Source: DASUCS01 sp041166745
GTDB lineage: Bacteria > Actinomycetota > Acidimicrobiia > Acidimicrobiales > JACDCH01
Length of the DNA stretch: 64,000 nt
Reading direction: 5' to 3'
Assembly (NCBI GenBank): GCA_041166745.1
Contig: JBEEGH010000029.1
Location: forward strand, 244,846-308,845
Made by a program: the position numbers and the translations under genes
Shown here: in pieces, positions 25,545-33,575 of the stretch
Numbering within the stretch: the stretch's first letter is position 1
Layout of the letters: every line of letters begins with the position of its first letter
The notes under the pieces: generated by a model
Database searches by the model: none
What the model was told of the DNA's origin: nothing
The model's input: the letters and a program-made list of their open reading frames with translations, nothing else

Positions 25545-25609
25545 CCGGCGACGGTCGAGCCGTAGGCGTAGCAACGCGTGCGTCCGCGACGAATGAGCTC
25601 CGTCGCCGG
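25545..25609. terminator. Long-arm inverted repeat after methyltransferase gene
   Basis: CCGGCGACGG (25545-25554) and CCGTCGCCGG (25600-25609) are perfect 10-bp arms around a 45-base spacer, starting 14 bases after the methyltransferase stop. This could be an RNA stem ending transcription or a protein site. There is no T-run. Confidence 0.3.
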
Positions 25610-25719
25610 CCCCGGAACGCCGGTTGTGTGACACACCCTCGCCGTAGAGTTGTGACCAGCGCTCGTCGACCGGCGGTGAACGGTCGTCCTCCCTCAGTGG
25701 ACTGGAGAAGAGGACGCCC

Positions 25720-26223
25720 ATGCTGCGCATGACCGCGGTCACGTTCGTGATGTTGCTGTGCGCGTGCGGACAACAGCACGCGCCGACCGACGGTCGCGCC
25801 ACCGTGGTGCGCGTGGTCGATGGCGACACGATCGTCGTGCACATCGGCGGGCGCGACGAGAACGTGCGGCTGCTCGGGATCGACACGCCCGAGACCCACA
25901 AGCCGGACACGCCCGTGGAGTGTTACGGCCCCGAGGCTTCCGATCGCATGACAGCTCTGCTGCCAGCGGGCACGAAGGTCCGGCTCGTGCGTGACGTCGA
26001 GGCGCGAGACCGCTACGGCCGCCTCCTCGCGTACGTCTACCGTGACAGCGACGGCCTCTTCATCGACGTGACGATGGTGACGGAGGGCTTCGCCGGCACA
26101 CTGGCCATCCCGCCGAACCTGGCCCATCGGAGCGAGCTCGACGCCGCCGCGACCGCCGCCCAGGCCGCTCGACGCGGCCTTTGGTCGGCGTGCGGAGGCA
26201 ACCATGTGCCAAGCGCCGGATAG
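25720..26223 (+). CDS. Secreted thermonuclease (SNase) family lipoprotein
   Basis: A 167-residue staphylococcal-nuclease-like protein. It has an N-terminal lipoprotein-like signal (MLLCACGQQ, Cys near 15). The SNase core shows VVDGDTI, RLLGIDTPET with the catalytic Arg and Glu, and the second Arg in ARDRYGRLLAYVY. It degrades extracytoplasmic DNA or RNA with calcium. A promoter-like TAGAGT at 25645-25650 and a ribosome binding site (GGAGAAGAGG) precede the ATG. Confidence 0.85.
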   Translation: MLRMTAVTFVMLLCACGQQHAPTDGRATVVRVVDGDTIVVHIGGRDENVRLLGIDTPETHKPDTPVECYGPEASDRMTALLPAGTKVRLVRDVEARDRYGRLLAYVYRDSDGLFIDVTMVTEGFAGTLAIPPNLAHRSELDAAATAAQAARRGLWSACGGNHVPSAG

Positions 26224-26226
26224 CGT
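26221..26226 (+). promoter_or_regulatory. Leaderless -10 element (TAGCGT)
   Basis: TAGCGT ends 8 bases before GTG 26235 and includes the stop codon of the nuclease gene. It supports GTG 26235 as start. Confidence 0.45.
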
Positions 26227-26234
26227 GCCCAGCC

Positions 26235-27074
26235 GTGACCACGCTCGCCGAACGCCTCGGTTACCAGGCTGACGACCGGCTGCTGATCATCAACTGCGAC
26301 GACCTCGGGTCGAGCTACGCGGCGAATGTCGCCTGCTACGAAGCGCTGCGGGAGGGGCTGGCCACGAGTGCCACCCTGATGGTGCCGGCTCCGTGGGCGC
26401 GGGAGGCGGCGAGTCGCTATCTCGGCGAAGACGTCGGCGTGCACCTCACGCTCAACGCCGAGTACGACCTGTACCGCTGGGGTCCGATCACGTACGGTCC
26501 GTCACTCCTCGATGGCGACGGCGGCTTTCCCCGCACCATCGAAGATGTGTGGGACCACGCCGACATCGACGAGGTGCGCCGCGAGCTGCGTGCGCAGGTC
26601 GAACGGGCCATCCTGTGGGGCTTCGACATCAGTCACCTCGACTCGCACATGGGCACGCTGCAACTGCGGCCGGAGTTCTTCGACGTGTACCTCGAGCTTG
26701 CGGTCGACTTCCGCCTCCCGCTGCGACTGTCGGGAGTCTCGTCGCAGCGGCTGATCGGCTTCCCGTTCCGCCGGCTGGCGGAAGAGGAGGGCGTGCTCTT
26801 CCCTGACCACTTCGTGCCCATCCCTGGAGTCGGGAGTCGCCGGCTCATCGAGAAGGTCGTACTCGAGCTGCGTCCCGGCGTCACCGAGGTGTACGTGCAT
26901 CCCGCGATCGACACACCTGAGTTGCGCGCTCTCGCACACGACTGGCCAGCGCGCGTCGACGACCACGATCTCGTCGTGCGCGACGGCGGTCTGCGCACGA
27001 GGATCGAACGCAGCGGCGTGAAGTTGATCGGCTACCGCCAGCTCAGGGACGTGCAGCGGGCCGCAGCAGCCTGA
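26235..27074 (+). CDS. YdjC/ChbG-family carbohydrate deacetylase
   Basis: A 279-residue protein of the YdjC family (chito-oligosaccharide monodeacetylase ChbG and relatives). IINCDDLGSS has the catalytic/metal Asp pair, GVHLTLNAEYD the first His, and SHLDSHMGT the second; TEVYVHPAID holds the last conserved His. It deacetylates an N-acetylated sugar with a divalent metal. GTG 26235 fits the leaderless promoter. The downstream lipoprotein gene starts 3 bases after its stop. Confidence 0.85.
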   Translation: MTTLAERLGYQADDRLLIINCDDLGSSYAANVACYEALREGLATSATLMVPAPWAREAASRYLGEDVGVHLTLNAEYDLYRWGPITYGPSLLDGDGGFPRTIEDVWDHADIDEVRRELRAQVERAILWGFDISHLDSHMGTLQLRPEFFDVYLELAVDFRLPLRLSGVSSQRLIGFPFRRLAEEEGVLFPDHFVPIPGVGSRRLIEKVVLELRPGVTEVYVHPAIDTPELRALAHDWPARVDDHDLVVRDGGLRTRIERSGVKLIGYRQLRDVQRAAAA

Positions 27075-27076
27075 CG

Positions 27077-27433
27077 ATGCGTCGTCCACTGCTCATCGCG
27101 CTCATCGCGCTCGTCGTGACCGGTTGTGCCAGCAGCCCGTCGAAGCCGGGACCGGACGACGGCGCCAGCCTCGACTTCACGAGCAAGCTGACGATCGTCG
27201 TCGATGACACCGGCATCACTCCCCCGGTGACGAAGGGTCGAGTCGGCGACGCGATCACCGTCACGAATCGCGGCACGAGGGATCACGGTCTCACGAGCGA
27301 CACCATCGAGACCGGCACGCTGCGTGCGGGCGAATCGACGACCGTCTTCCTGACCGAGACTGGCACAGTCGAGGTGCACGATCGCGCCGATCCGTCTCAC
27401 ACCTCGCGCATCGAGGTTTCGGCCGGCGACTAG
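27077..27433 (+). CDS. Lipoprotein, cupredoxin-like fold
   Basis: A 118-residue lipoprotein with a clear lipobox (LVVTGC, Cys near 17). The mature part is beta-rich and resembles the cupredoxin_1 type (GDAITVTNRGTRDHGLTS, then TVFLTETGTVEVHDRADPSH). The His pair suggests copper, but there is no Cys or Met in the usual ligand loop, so copper binding is uncertain. It lies 2 bases after the deacetylase stop and overlaps the convergent SCP2 gene by 4 bases. Confidence 0.7.
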   Translation: MRRPLLIALIALVVTGCASSPSKPGPDDGASLDFTSKLTIVVDDTGITPPVTKGRVGDAITVTNRGTRDHGLTSDTIETGTLRAGESTTVFLTETGTVEVHDRADPSHTSRIEVSAGD

Positions 27434-27816
27434 TAGTCGGTCTCGGCGTTGACCTTCTCGGAGATCGCCTTGTACTCGGCGCTCTGCGTGAGCGGCATGA
27501 GCGTCATCAACTTGCCCATGTTGCCGGTGACCTTTAGGCGCCCCTGCATGAAGGCGGCGTTGGCATCGAGCTCGCCTTTGCTGGTCTTGGCGAAGTCGTC
27601 GTAGCCGACGGTCATCGTGAACTCCGCTTGCGGGTCCTCACCGAGCGAGTTCTCCAACATCTTGCCGTTCTCGATCACGGTGTAGAAGGCCACGTCGCCC
27701 TCGGGCGCGCCGGTGACCTTGTACTGCATGCGAGCGGTCGCGCCGGGCCGCTCGGGAAACTCTTGGCCGAGATCCTTCTGCAGGTCCAGCCATTCCTGAC
27801 TCAAGAACTTCGCCAT
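27430..27816 (-). CDS. SCP2 sterol-binding domain protein
   Basis: A 128-residue single-domain SCP2-like protein: GATARMQYKVTG, the central FTMTVGYDDFAKTSKGE, then AFMQGRLKVTGNMGKLMTL, which is the family's signature end. It binds lipids such as sterols or acyl-CoA in the cytosol. The start ATG is preceded by AGGGGGA. It lies downstream of the mycothiol amidase gene on the same strand only in orientation; the gap is 25 bases. Confidence 0.85.
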   Translation of the reverse strand: MAKFLSQEWLDLQKDLGQEFPERPGATARMQYKVTGAPEGDVAFYTVIENGKMLENSLGEDPQAEFTMTVGYDDFAKTSKGELDANAAFMQGRLKVTGNMGKLMTLMPLTQSAEYKAISEKVNAETDY

Positions 27817-27841
27817 GCAATCCCCCTATGCGCACGTCACT

Positions 27842-28738
27842 TCAACGGGCGCCGGGATCGTAGACAAGTTCGCGAACCCCCGCGAACAGGTCGTCCTCGG
27901 GTGGTTCGCTGTCCACGAGGCTGCGAGCCAAGGTGTAGTCGTCGTAGGGATACACGGCGGCGGCCACATCGTCGGGAAGTGCGAACCAGAACGGAGACTC
28001 CGGGTCGATCTGGGTTGCGTGCGCCAGCAACGCCTGCTTGCGGTGGCCGTAGTACGCGGCCACCTCGATGCGGGTCGTGAGCGGCGGTGGTGGAGGCGGC
28101 GGCGGATCATCGGGCTTCTGCTCGAACCAGCGGGCGTACGGCGACTCCAGCCCGAGCTCGAGCATCTTCTCGTGCATGGCCACGATGCGGTCGCGCGACC
28201 ACGTCGTGTAGTACAGCTTCAACGGCTGCCAGGGCTCGCCCGCGTCGGGGAAGCGCTCCGGATCACCGGCGGCGTCGAAGGCAATGTCGGAGATCTCGTG
28301 GACGCGCAGGTGGTCGGGATGCGGATAGCGACTCTGCTCGTCGGGATAGGTGACGACAACGTGCGGGCGCTCCCGGCGGAGTATCGCGACGAGCCGCTCG
28401 ACCGCTTCGTCGAGCTCGGCGGCGGCGAAGCTGCAGGGGTCGGCGTTCTCGGGTGAGTCGGGCATCCCCGAATCGCGATAGCCGAGCCAGACCAGCTCGT
28501 CGTACCCGAGAATCTCCGCGGCCCGCTCCAACTCGCGCCGGCGGACGTTTGCGATGTCGGCCTTCACCTCGGCCGTGTCCATCGCAGGGTTGAGGATGTC
28601 GCCCGCCTCACCGCCGGTGCAGCACACGAGAACGCACCAGGCGCCCTCGTCGTGATACTTGGCGATCGTGCCCGCACCCTTCGACGATTCGTCGTCAGGA
28701 TGTGCGTGCACCGTCAACAGTCGAAGTTGCTCACCCAT
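27842..28738 (-). CDS. mca: Mycothiol S-conjugate amidase (PIG-L family)
   Basis: A 298-residue zinc deacetylase-like amidase that cleaves mycothiol S-conjugates for detoxification. HAHPDDESSKGAGT near the N-terminus gives the His-Asp-Asp zinc/base motif, and YPHPDHLRVHEIS supplies the third zinc His. TGGEAGDILNPAMD matches Mca rather than the shorter MshB. A poly-Pro run near 230 is unusual. ATG 28738 overlaps the stop of the small membrane gene (ATGA). Presence of this enzyme marks an actinobacterium. Confidence 0.9.
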   Translation of the reverse strand: MGEQLRLLTVHAHPDDESSKGAGTIAKYHDEGAWCVLVCCTGGEAGDILNPAMDTAEVKADIANVRRRELERAAEILGYDELVWLGYRDSGMPDSPENADPCSFAAAELDEAVERLVAILRRERPHVVVTYPDEQSRYPHPDHLRVHEISDIAFDAAGDPERFPDAGEPWQPLKLYYTTWSRDRIVAMHEKMLELGLESPYARWFEQKPDDPPPPPPPPLTTRIEVAAYYGHRKQALLAHATQIDPESPFWFALPDDVAAAVYPYDDYTLARSLVDSEPPEDDLFAGVRELVYDPGAR

Positions 28739-29043
28739 CAAAATGGTGTCCGATCGGTCGGCAGGTGTCCCCCGCGGCGATACCACACTCCCACGACGCT
28801 ACCGATGGCCAGTCCGATCGCCGCACCAATGGGGAGCGCGATGCGCACGAGAGCGTGACGGAAGAACGGACGGTCGAGGCCGTGCGGGTCGGCTTGCGCC
28901 AACGTGTACATCGGAATCGCGACGATCGCGTAGACCACCGCAGCCGCACCGATCGCCACGGGAACGGCGATCGCGAACCCGAGCGCCAACGACCGTCGCA
29001 GTGGTGCTCGTTCGAGGGCGTCGGGCTCGGTCGGCTGCGTCAT
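28738..29043 (-). CDS. Small two-helix membrane protein
   Basis: A 101-residue protein with hydrophobic helices at about 20-47 and 69-87, a charged N-terminus and a short C-terminal tail. The pattern resembles actinobacterial small membrane proteins found just upstream of mca; function unknown. It overlaps mca by one base and so is likely cotranslated. It is divergent from the lipoprotein gene at 29077. Confidence 0.7.
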   Translation of the reverse strand: MTQPTEPDALERAPLRRSLALGFAIAVPVAIGAAAVVYAIVAIPMYTLAQADPHGLDRPFFRHALVRIALPIGAAIGLAIGSVVGVWYRRGGHLPTDRTPF

Positions 29044-29062
29044 CGCCGCTCGATCGTACGAC

Positions 29063-29068
29063 TACCGT
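29063..29068 (+). promoter_or_regulatory. Leaderless -10 element (TACCGT)
   Basis: TACCGT ends 8 bases before GTG 29077, supporting this start. Confidence 0.45.
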
Positions 29069-29076
29069 CCCTCGAC

Positions 29077-29781
29077 GTGCGTCCGGCCCAATTCCTTCCG
29101 GTGGTGCTCCTCTCGGTGGTGGCGTGCGGAGCCCACACGCAGACGAAGGCCGATCAGGGCCGGTCGATCGCGGAGCAGGCCGGGCTGTCGGCTGATGTCG
29201 CCGCGTTCTTCTCGTTGGCAGTGTCGGGAGCCAACGCGACATATCGCGCCACGATCGAGACCACCGACACGACCGGCCAACCGGTGCAGGTGACCACGAC
29301 GCAACGGCCACCGGACGCGCGGTTCGACACGTTCCACGCGGATGGCACCGTGGATTCGACGATCGCGGTCGGCGGGCAGCGCTACCAGTGCACCATGGCC
29401 GGTGGCCATTGGGATTGCGGCGAGCTCGGTACGTCGCCATCCTCGAGCGCGCAGGTGTTCAACCCCTCCACGGTGCAGCGCGCCATCGATCAATTCGAGC
29501 ATCGAGCGAACGACTACGACTTCCGAATCGAAGATCGCCAGATGGTGGGCATCACCGCTCGGTGTTTGATCACCACGCGCAAGGCCGGGCACGAGCAGGA
29601 CCCCTCGCTCGGGGCGTCCGCGACGCTCTGTCTCTCACCTGAAGGAGCGGTGCTCGCGGTCGAGGTGCCCTCGGGCTCGATCACCGCGAGGGAGTACACC
29701 ACCACGATTCCCGGCGAAGCATTCACATTGCCCGCGCCCGTGACAACGACGACCTCCTCAGCACCACCGACAGGAAACTGA
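29077..29781 (+). CDS. Lipoprotein, LppX/LprG-like in size
   Basis: A 234-residue lipoprotein. LLSVVACG is the lipobox (Cys near 14). The mature part has three more Cys (about 109, 116 and 170-190), a beta-rich central region with YRATIETTD and RYQCTMAGGHWDCG, and a Thr/Pro-rich C-terminal end. The two close Cys probably form a disulfide. No domain recognised with confidence. Gene 13 bases before the glutamate dehydrogenase start. Confidence 0.6.
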   Translation: MRPAQFLPVVLLSVVACGAHTQTKADQGRSIAEQAGLSADVAAFFSLAVSGANATYRATIETTDTTGQPVQVTTTQRPPDARFDTFHADGTVDSTIAVGGQRYQCTMAGGHWDCGELGTSPSSSAQVFNPSTVQRAIDQFEHRANDYDFRIEDRQMVGITARCLITTRKAGHEQDPSLGASATLCLSPEGAVLAVEVPSGSITAREYTTTIPGEAFTLPAPVTTTTSSAPPTGN

Positions 29782-29793
29782 CAACATCGCGTC

Positions 29794-31041
29794 ATGGCGC
29801 GGGAAGGTCTGACGGCATTTCAAGCGGTCAATCGCTATTTCGAAGAAGCGGCGCGCATCATCGATCTCGATGAGGAGATGTACTCGATCCTCACGTCGAC
29901 GTATCGCGAGATCGCGGTGCAGGTACCGGTGCGGCTCGACAACGGTGGGCTCATCGTCGTCACGGGCTACCGCGTCCAGCACAACGGCGCGCGTGGACCA
30001 TACAAAGGCGGCGTGCGCTATCACCCCGACGCAGACCTCGAGGAGGTGCGAGCCCTCGCATCGCTGATGACGTGGAAGACCGCGTTGCTCGACGTTCCGT
30101 TCGGCGGTGCGAAGGGTGGCATCACCGTCGACCCGAACGGTCTGAGCCAGACCGAGCTCCAGCGGATGACCCGACGTTTCACGAACGGCATCAGTCATGT
30201 CATCGGCGTGTACCGCGACATCCCGGCCCCGGACGTGAACACGAATGCGCAGACGATGGCGTGGATGATGGACGCGTTCTCCTCAGCGCACGGCTACAGC
30301 CCGGCGATCGTCACCGGCAAGCCGCTCTCACTGGGGGGCCAGCCGGGTCGAGAGGCGGCCACCGGGCGGGGGGTGATCTACATCCTCGACGCGTACGCGC
30401 GACAGCACGGGATCGAGCTCCGAGATCTGCGGCTCGCGATTCAGGGCTTCGGCAACGTCGGCTCCTGGGCCGCGACAGAAGCGGTCGCTCGCGGCTGTCG
30501 CGTCGTGGCGGTATCGGACCGGTTCGGCGGCGTGCACCGGGAGAGCGGCCTGCCGGTCAGCGAGCTCGTCGACATCGCCAAGGGGGGCGGCAAGGTCAGC
30601 GATCTCCCAGGCGTCGACCAGATCACGAACGAGGAACTGCTCACCTGTGAGTGCGACGTGTTGATTCCCGCCGCGCTCGACGAGCAACTGCATCAGGACA
30701 ACGCCAATCAAGTCCGAGCCAGGGTCGTCATCGAGGCGGCCAACTACCCGACGACACCCGGCGCCGACAAGATCCTCGGTGACCGCGGCATCGACGTCGT
30801 GCCGGACATCCTCGCCAATGCGGGCGGCGTGACGGGCTCGTACTTCGAGTGGACACGCAACATCCAACAGATGCCGTGGACGGAGGAGCGCTTCAACGAG
30901 GCGCTCGCCCAGTACATGGAACGGGCCTACAACGTGACGGCCGCGTTCGTCGAAGAGAAGCACTGCACGATGCGCCAAGCCGCATTCGCCATCGGCATCC
31001 AACGCGTCGCCCAAGCCAGTCGACTCCGCGGCTACATCTGA
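29794..31041 (+). CDS. gdhA: Glu/Leu/Phe/Val family dehydrogenase (glutamate dehydrogenase)
   Basis: A 415-residue amino acid dehydrogenase. GPYKGGVRYHPDADLEEV (about 68-85) contains the substrate-binding Lys, FGGAKGGI the catalytic Lys, and PAPDVNTN the active-site Asp. The Rossmann motif is IQGFGNVGS near 216. The length and the absence of an extra N-terminal domain fit NAD-type GDH. It interconverts glutamate and 2-oxoglutarate, linking nitrogen to the TCA cycle. A paralogue at 56170-57441 shares the fold. Confidence 0.9.
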   Translation: MAREGLTAFQAVNRYFEEAARIIDLDEEMYSILTSTYREIAVQVPVRLDNGGLIVVTGYRVQHNGARGPYKGGVRYHPDADLEEVRALASLMTWKTALLDVPFGGAKGGITVDPNGLSQTELQRMTRRFTNGISHVIGVYRDIPAPDVNTNAQTMAWMMDAFSSAHGYSPAIVTGKPLSLGGQPGREAATGRGVIYILDAYARQHGIELRDLRLAIQGFGNVGSWAATEAVARGCRVVAVSDRFGGVHRESGLPVSELVDIAKGGGKVSDLPGVDQITNEELLTCECDVLIPAALDEQLHQDNANQVRARVVIEAANYPTTPGADKILGDRGIDVVPDILANAGGVTGSYFEWTRNIQQMPWTEERFNEALAQYMERAYNVTAAFVEEKHCTMRQAAFAIGIQRVAQASRLRGYI

Positions 31042-31053
31042 CCCGATCCGAAA

Positions 31054-32292
31054 TCAGGGCGTGCGGGCGGGCGCCAGGGGGACGAGCTCTTGTTCGCCGG
31101 TCTCGTCGTCCTCGTCGAGGCGCCAGCCACACAGCTCGGCGAGATACGGATGCCCTTCGTCCGGTCCGGACGCGATGAGCTCATCGCCGGCAAACAGGTG
31201 CACGTGGCCGCGCGGCCGGTAGATGTACCGCTTGTCGCGCAGGACCGCCAGCACATGGAACCCAGGCTCGATGTCGATCCGGAGATCACCGAGTGTGGCT
31301 CCGTCGGCGCGCGAGCCGGCCGCAACAGGCACACGCGCGACCACCTCGTCTGACTCGCCGAACGCGAGCGCGAGGATCGGGTGGAGCTCTTCTTTCTGTT
31401 CGATGAGCCACACCATCTGCTGCGCTTGGTCACCGAGGTCTTCCGCGGCTTGCGACAGGTGCAACAGGCCGCGTAGTGGTGCGGGATCGAGATCGTCTTT
31501 TGCCGCCCGCAGCACCCAGAGCTCGAGTCGGTCCTTCATCTCGTCGAGCCGATCTTCGAGGTGACGTACTTCCGCGGCGAGCCCCTGGTCGCGCAGAACG
31601 AGCGCGGAATAGGCGAGGCCGATGGCGGTCTCGGAGATGTTCTTCATCTCGACGAGCACGTCGACGGCGCGGTCGAGGTCGGAGAGGCTGCCGTCTTCGG
31701 GGGGCACCGGCGGCTCCCAGCGCGGGGCGGCGGCCAGCTCGCGCAAGCGGTCGATGCCGGCGGGCGATCCGCGAAGGAACAAGACGTCTCCAGGAACGCA
31801 GAGCACGTCGCCATCGACGTCGGTGATCCAATCGCGGTCGCGTCGGATCGCCACGACCCGCATGCCCGTCTGCACGGGCAGCTCGAGTGCCGACAGCGGC
31901 CGGCGGGCAAGGTGCGAGTTCTCCCGCACGCGGACGCGGTGCGAGACCTCCTCCGCGTTCGAGAGGTCGGCCACGAGCTCACGGGGGATGCCGAGTCGGT
32001 GCGTGACGATACGGGCGATGTCGACAGCGTCGTTGCCGATGTTCTCGATGGCCGAGATCACTTGGAGCACCGAGGCCATCTCCTCGGCCTCCTGCGGCCG
32101 CCGGGCCGCGAGCACGCAGACGGCGCGCATGTCGTGCACGAGCGAGCTCATCTTGTCCTCGAGCTCCCCGACCTCTTCCGCCATGTCGGGATCGCCGAAG
32201 TACAGGGCGGCATACGCCAAGTCGACCATGAGCTCAGAGGTGTCTTTCGCCTCGGAGAGCATGGCCCTCAGATTTCGTGGTCGTTCGTCCAT
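31054..32292 (-). CDS. PhoU/TrkA-C double-domain regulator (COG3273 type)
   Basis: A 412-residue cytosolic protein with two repeats of a PhoU-like four-helix bundle half followed by a TrkA_C (RCK_C) domain. The first pair is residues 1-220, with PhoU-like EVGELEDKMSSLVHDM and TrkA_C VVAIRRDRDW; the second is 220-412, with EVRHLEDRLDEMKDRL and VLAVLRDKRYIYRPRG. RCK_C domains bind nucleotides or ions and gate transporters. It starts 20 bases after the MgtE-like permease stop, on the same strand, so it is likely its regulator. ATG 32292 is chosen since the longer frame runs into the permease gene. Confidence 0.85.
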   Translation of the reverse strand: MDERPRNLRAMLSEAKDTSELMVDLAYAALYFGDPDMAEEVGELEDKMSSLVHDMRAVCVLAARRPQEAEEMASVLQVISAIENIGNDAVDIARIVTHRLGIPRELVADLSNAEEVSHRVRVRENSHLARRPLSALELPVQTGMRVVAIRRDRDWITDVDGDVLCVPGDVLFLRGSPAGIDRLRELAAAPRWEPPVPPEDGSLSDLDRAVDVLVEMKNISETAIGLAYSALVLRDQGLAAEVRHLEDRLDEMKDRLELWVLRAAKDDLDPAPLRGLLHLSQAAEDLGDQAQQMVWLIEQKEELHPILALAFGESDEVVARVPVAAGSRADGATLGDLRIDIEPGFHVLAVLRDKRYIYRPRGHVHLFAGDELIASGPDEGHPYLAELCGWRLDEDDETGEQELVPLAPARTP

Positions 32293-32312
32293 CGGGAAGC
32301 GGCTCCAGGGTA

Positions 32313-33545
32313 CTAGCGGATCGAGAATGCAGAGATCGTGATGATGAGGGTGATCGCACCGGCGAAATCGACGAACGAGCTCACCGCGGGGATGCCGTAG
32401 TTGTCCGGGTCGAGATTCGTCCGAACGGCGGCCACGGTCGTGTAGTACGCGACCATCACGACGAGCACGAGCCCGGCCATGCCGGCGACAAGCGAGACAC
32501 CGATCATGTCGAGCCACCCCGGCGAGTCGTAGCCAAGCGCCGTTGCAACCAGCTGGGCGCCGACGCCGTTGAACACGTAGATGGGCAGCGCCAGCAGGAA
32601 GAGCAACCAGATGTCGCGGCGAGCCTCGCGATCCGGTGTGGCGTCCGGCGCCGAAGTACCGAGGAACATTTTGGTCGCCAACCGCCCGGCGAGAACACCG
32701 CCGAGCGCGCCGCCCGTCGACAGGTGAGCGGGTGCGAGCACGAGCAGCGACCCGAACCTCTCGAAAACCTGGAAGCTGTGCTCGAACGCGAGACCGGCTC
32801 CGGCGCTGACGCAGCCCGCGACCACCAGGATGGGCATGGATTCTCGGACGACTCGGCGCAGCTCCGACAGCTGCGATCGCCAACCGAGCACCAATACGAG
32901 GATCGCGATGCCGACGAGCACGACATCGATGACCGGCGTCAGGGTCAGACCTATCAGATAGGTGGCGAGATACAGCGCGGGCAGCGTGAGGACGTCGCCG
33001 AGCACACCCACGAGCGGTGCGGACACGTTGTCGAGATCCCATCCGTAGCGCACGGCCCCGGCCGTCACGCCGAGCGTGAGGCCGAGGACGACGATCGACC
33101 CGAGCACGCCACCGACGATCGAGATCGTGGTGAGGTCGAGCGCGGCGATCGAGTGTTGTTCACCAGTCGCGACCGCCAGGCCTTTCGCGGCGAGCGCCAG
33201 CAGGAGCGACGCTCCCACCGTGAGCACCATCGAGGCGAAGATGTTCTGGCCGAGCACGGTGTCGCGACGAGCCGACAAGCGGAACGTACCGGCGTGGATC
33301 GTGGTCGAGATCCGGTTGCCGAAAGCGCCGAAGATGTTCCCGCGGAGTCCGATGGCGGCTGGCACGAGGATGAGCAGACCGGGGTACTGCCGGAACGTGT
33401 CGGTGATCGAGACCAGGACCGTTCCCGCCACGAAGCTGGTGGACGAGTTGAATGTCTGCGCGACGAGGGTCTGGCGGACGCCTGACGCATCAGCGCCGAG
33501 CAAGGCGCGGAGGCGCGCCACGAGGGAGAAACGAGGCCGTCGCAT
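32313..33545 (-). CDS. MgtE-like cation permease (COG1824 type)
   Basis: A 410-residue membrane protein with two tandem MgtE transmembrane domains (about 10 helices) and no cytoplasmic N or CBS domain. The signature P-rich loop is PGLLILVPAAIGLRGNIFGA; the second repeat has PAHLSTGGALGGVLAG and NLDPDNYGIPAVSSFVDFAG near the C-terminus. MgtE proteins move Mg2+ or Co2+; the dual-domain version resembles SLC41. It is regulated, by inference, by the PhoU/TrkA-C protein next to it. Confidence 0.85.
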   Translation of the reverse strand: MRRPRFSLVARLRALLGADASGVRQTLVAQTFNSSTSFVAGTVLVSITDTFRQYPGLLILVPAAIGLRGNIFGAFGNRISTTIHAGTFRLSARRDTVLGQNIFASMVLTVGASLLLALAAKGLAVATGEQHSIAALDLTTISIVGGVLGSIVVLGLTLGVTAGAVRYGWDLDNVSAPLVGVLGDVLTLPALYLATYLIGLTLTPVIDVVLVGIAILVLVLGWRSQLSELRRVVRESMPILVVAGCVSAGAGLAFEHSFQVFERFGSLLVLAPAHLSTGGALGGVLAGRLATKMFLGTSAPDATPDREARRDIWLLFLLALPIYVFNGVGAQLVATALGYDSPGWLDMIGVSLVAGMAGLVLVVMVAYYTTVAAVRTNLDPDNYGIPAVSSFVDFAGAITLIITISAFSIR

Positions 33546-33575
33546 GGAACAGCCACAGTCTGCAACGCTCGGGGT

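Noticed and set aside
31054..33042. Fusion-length frame joining PhoU/TrkA-C with the permease region
   Set aside because: The part above 32292 is a wrong frame of the MgtE-like gene with Arg/His-rich composition.
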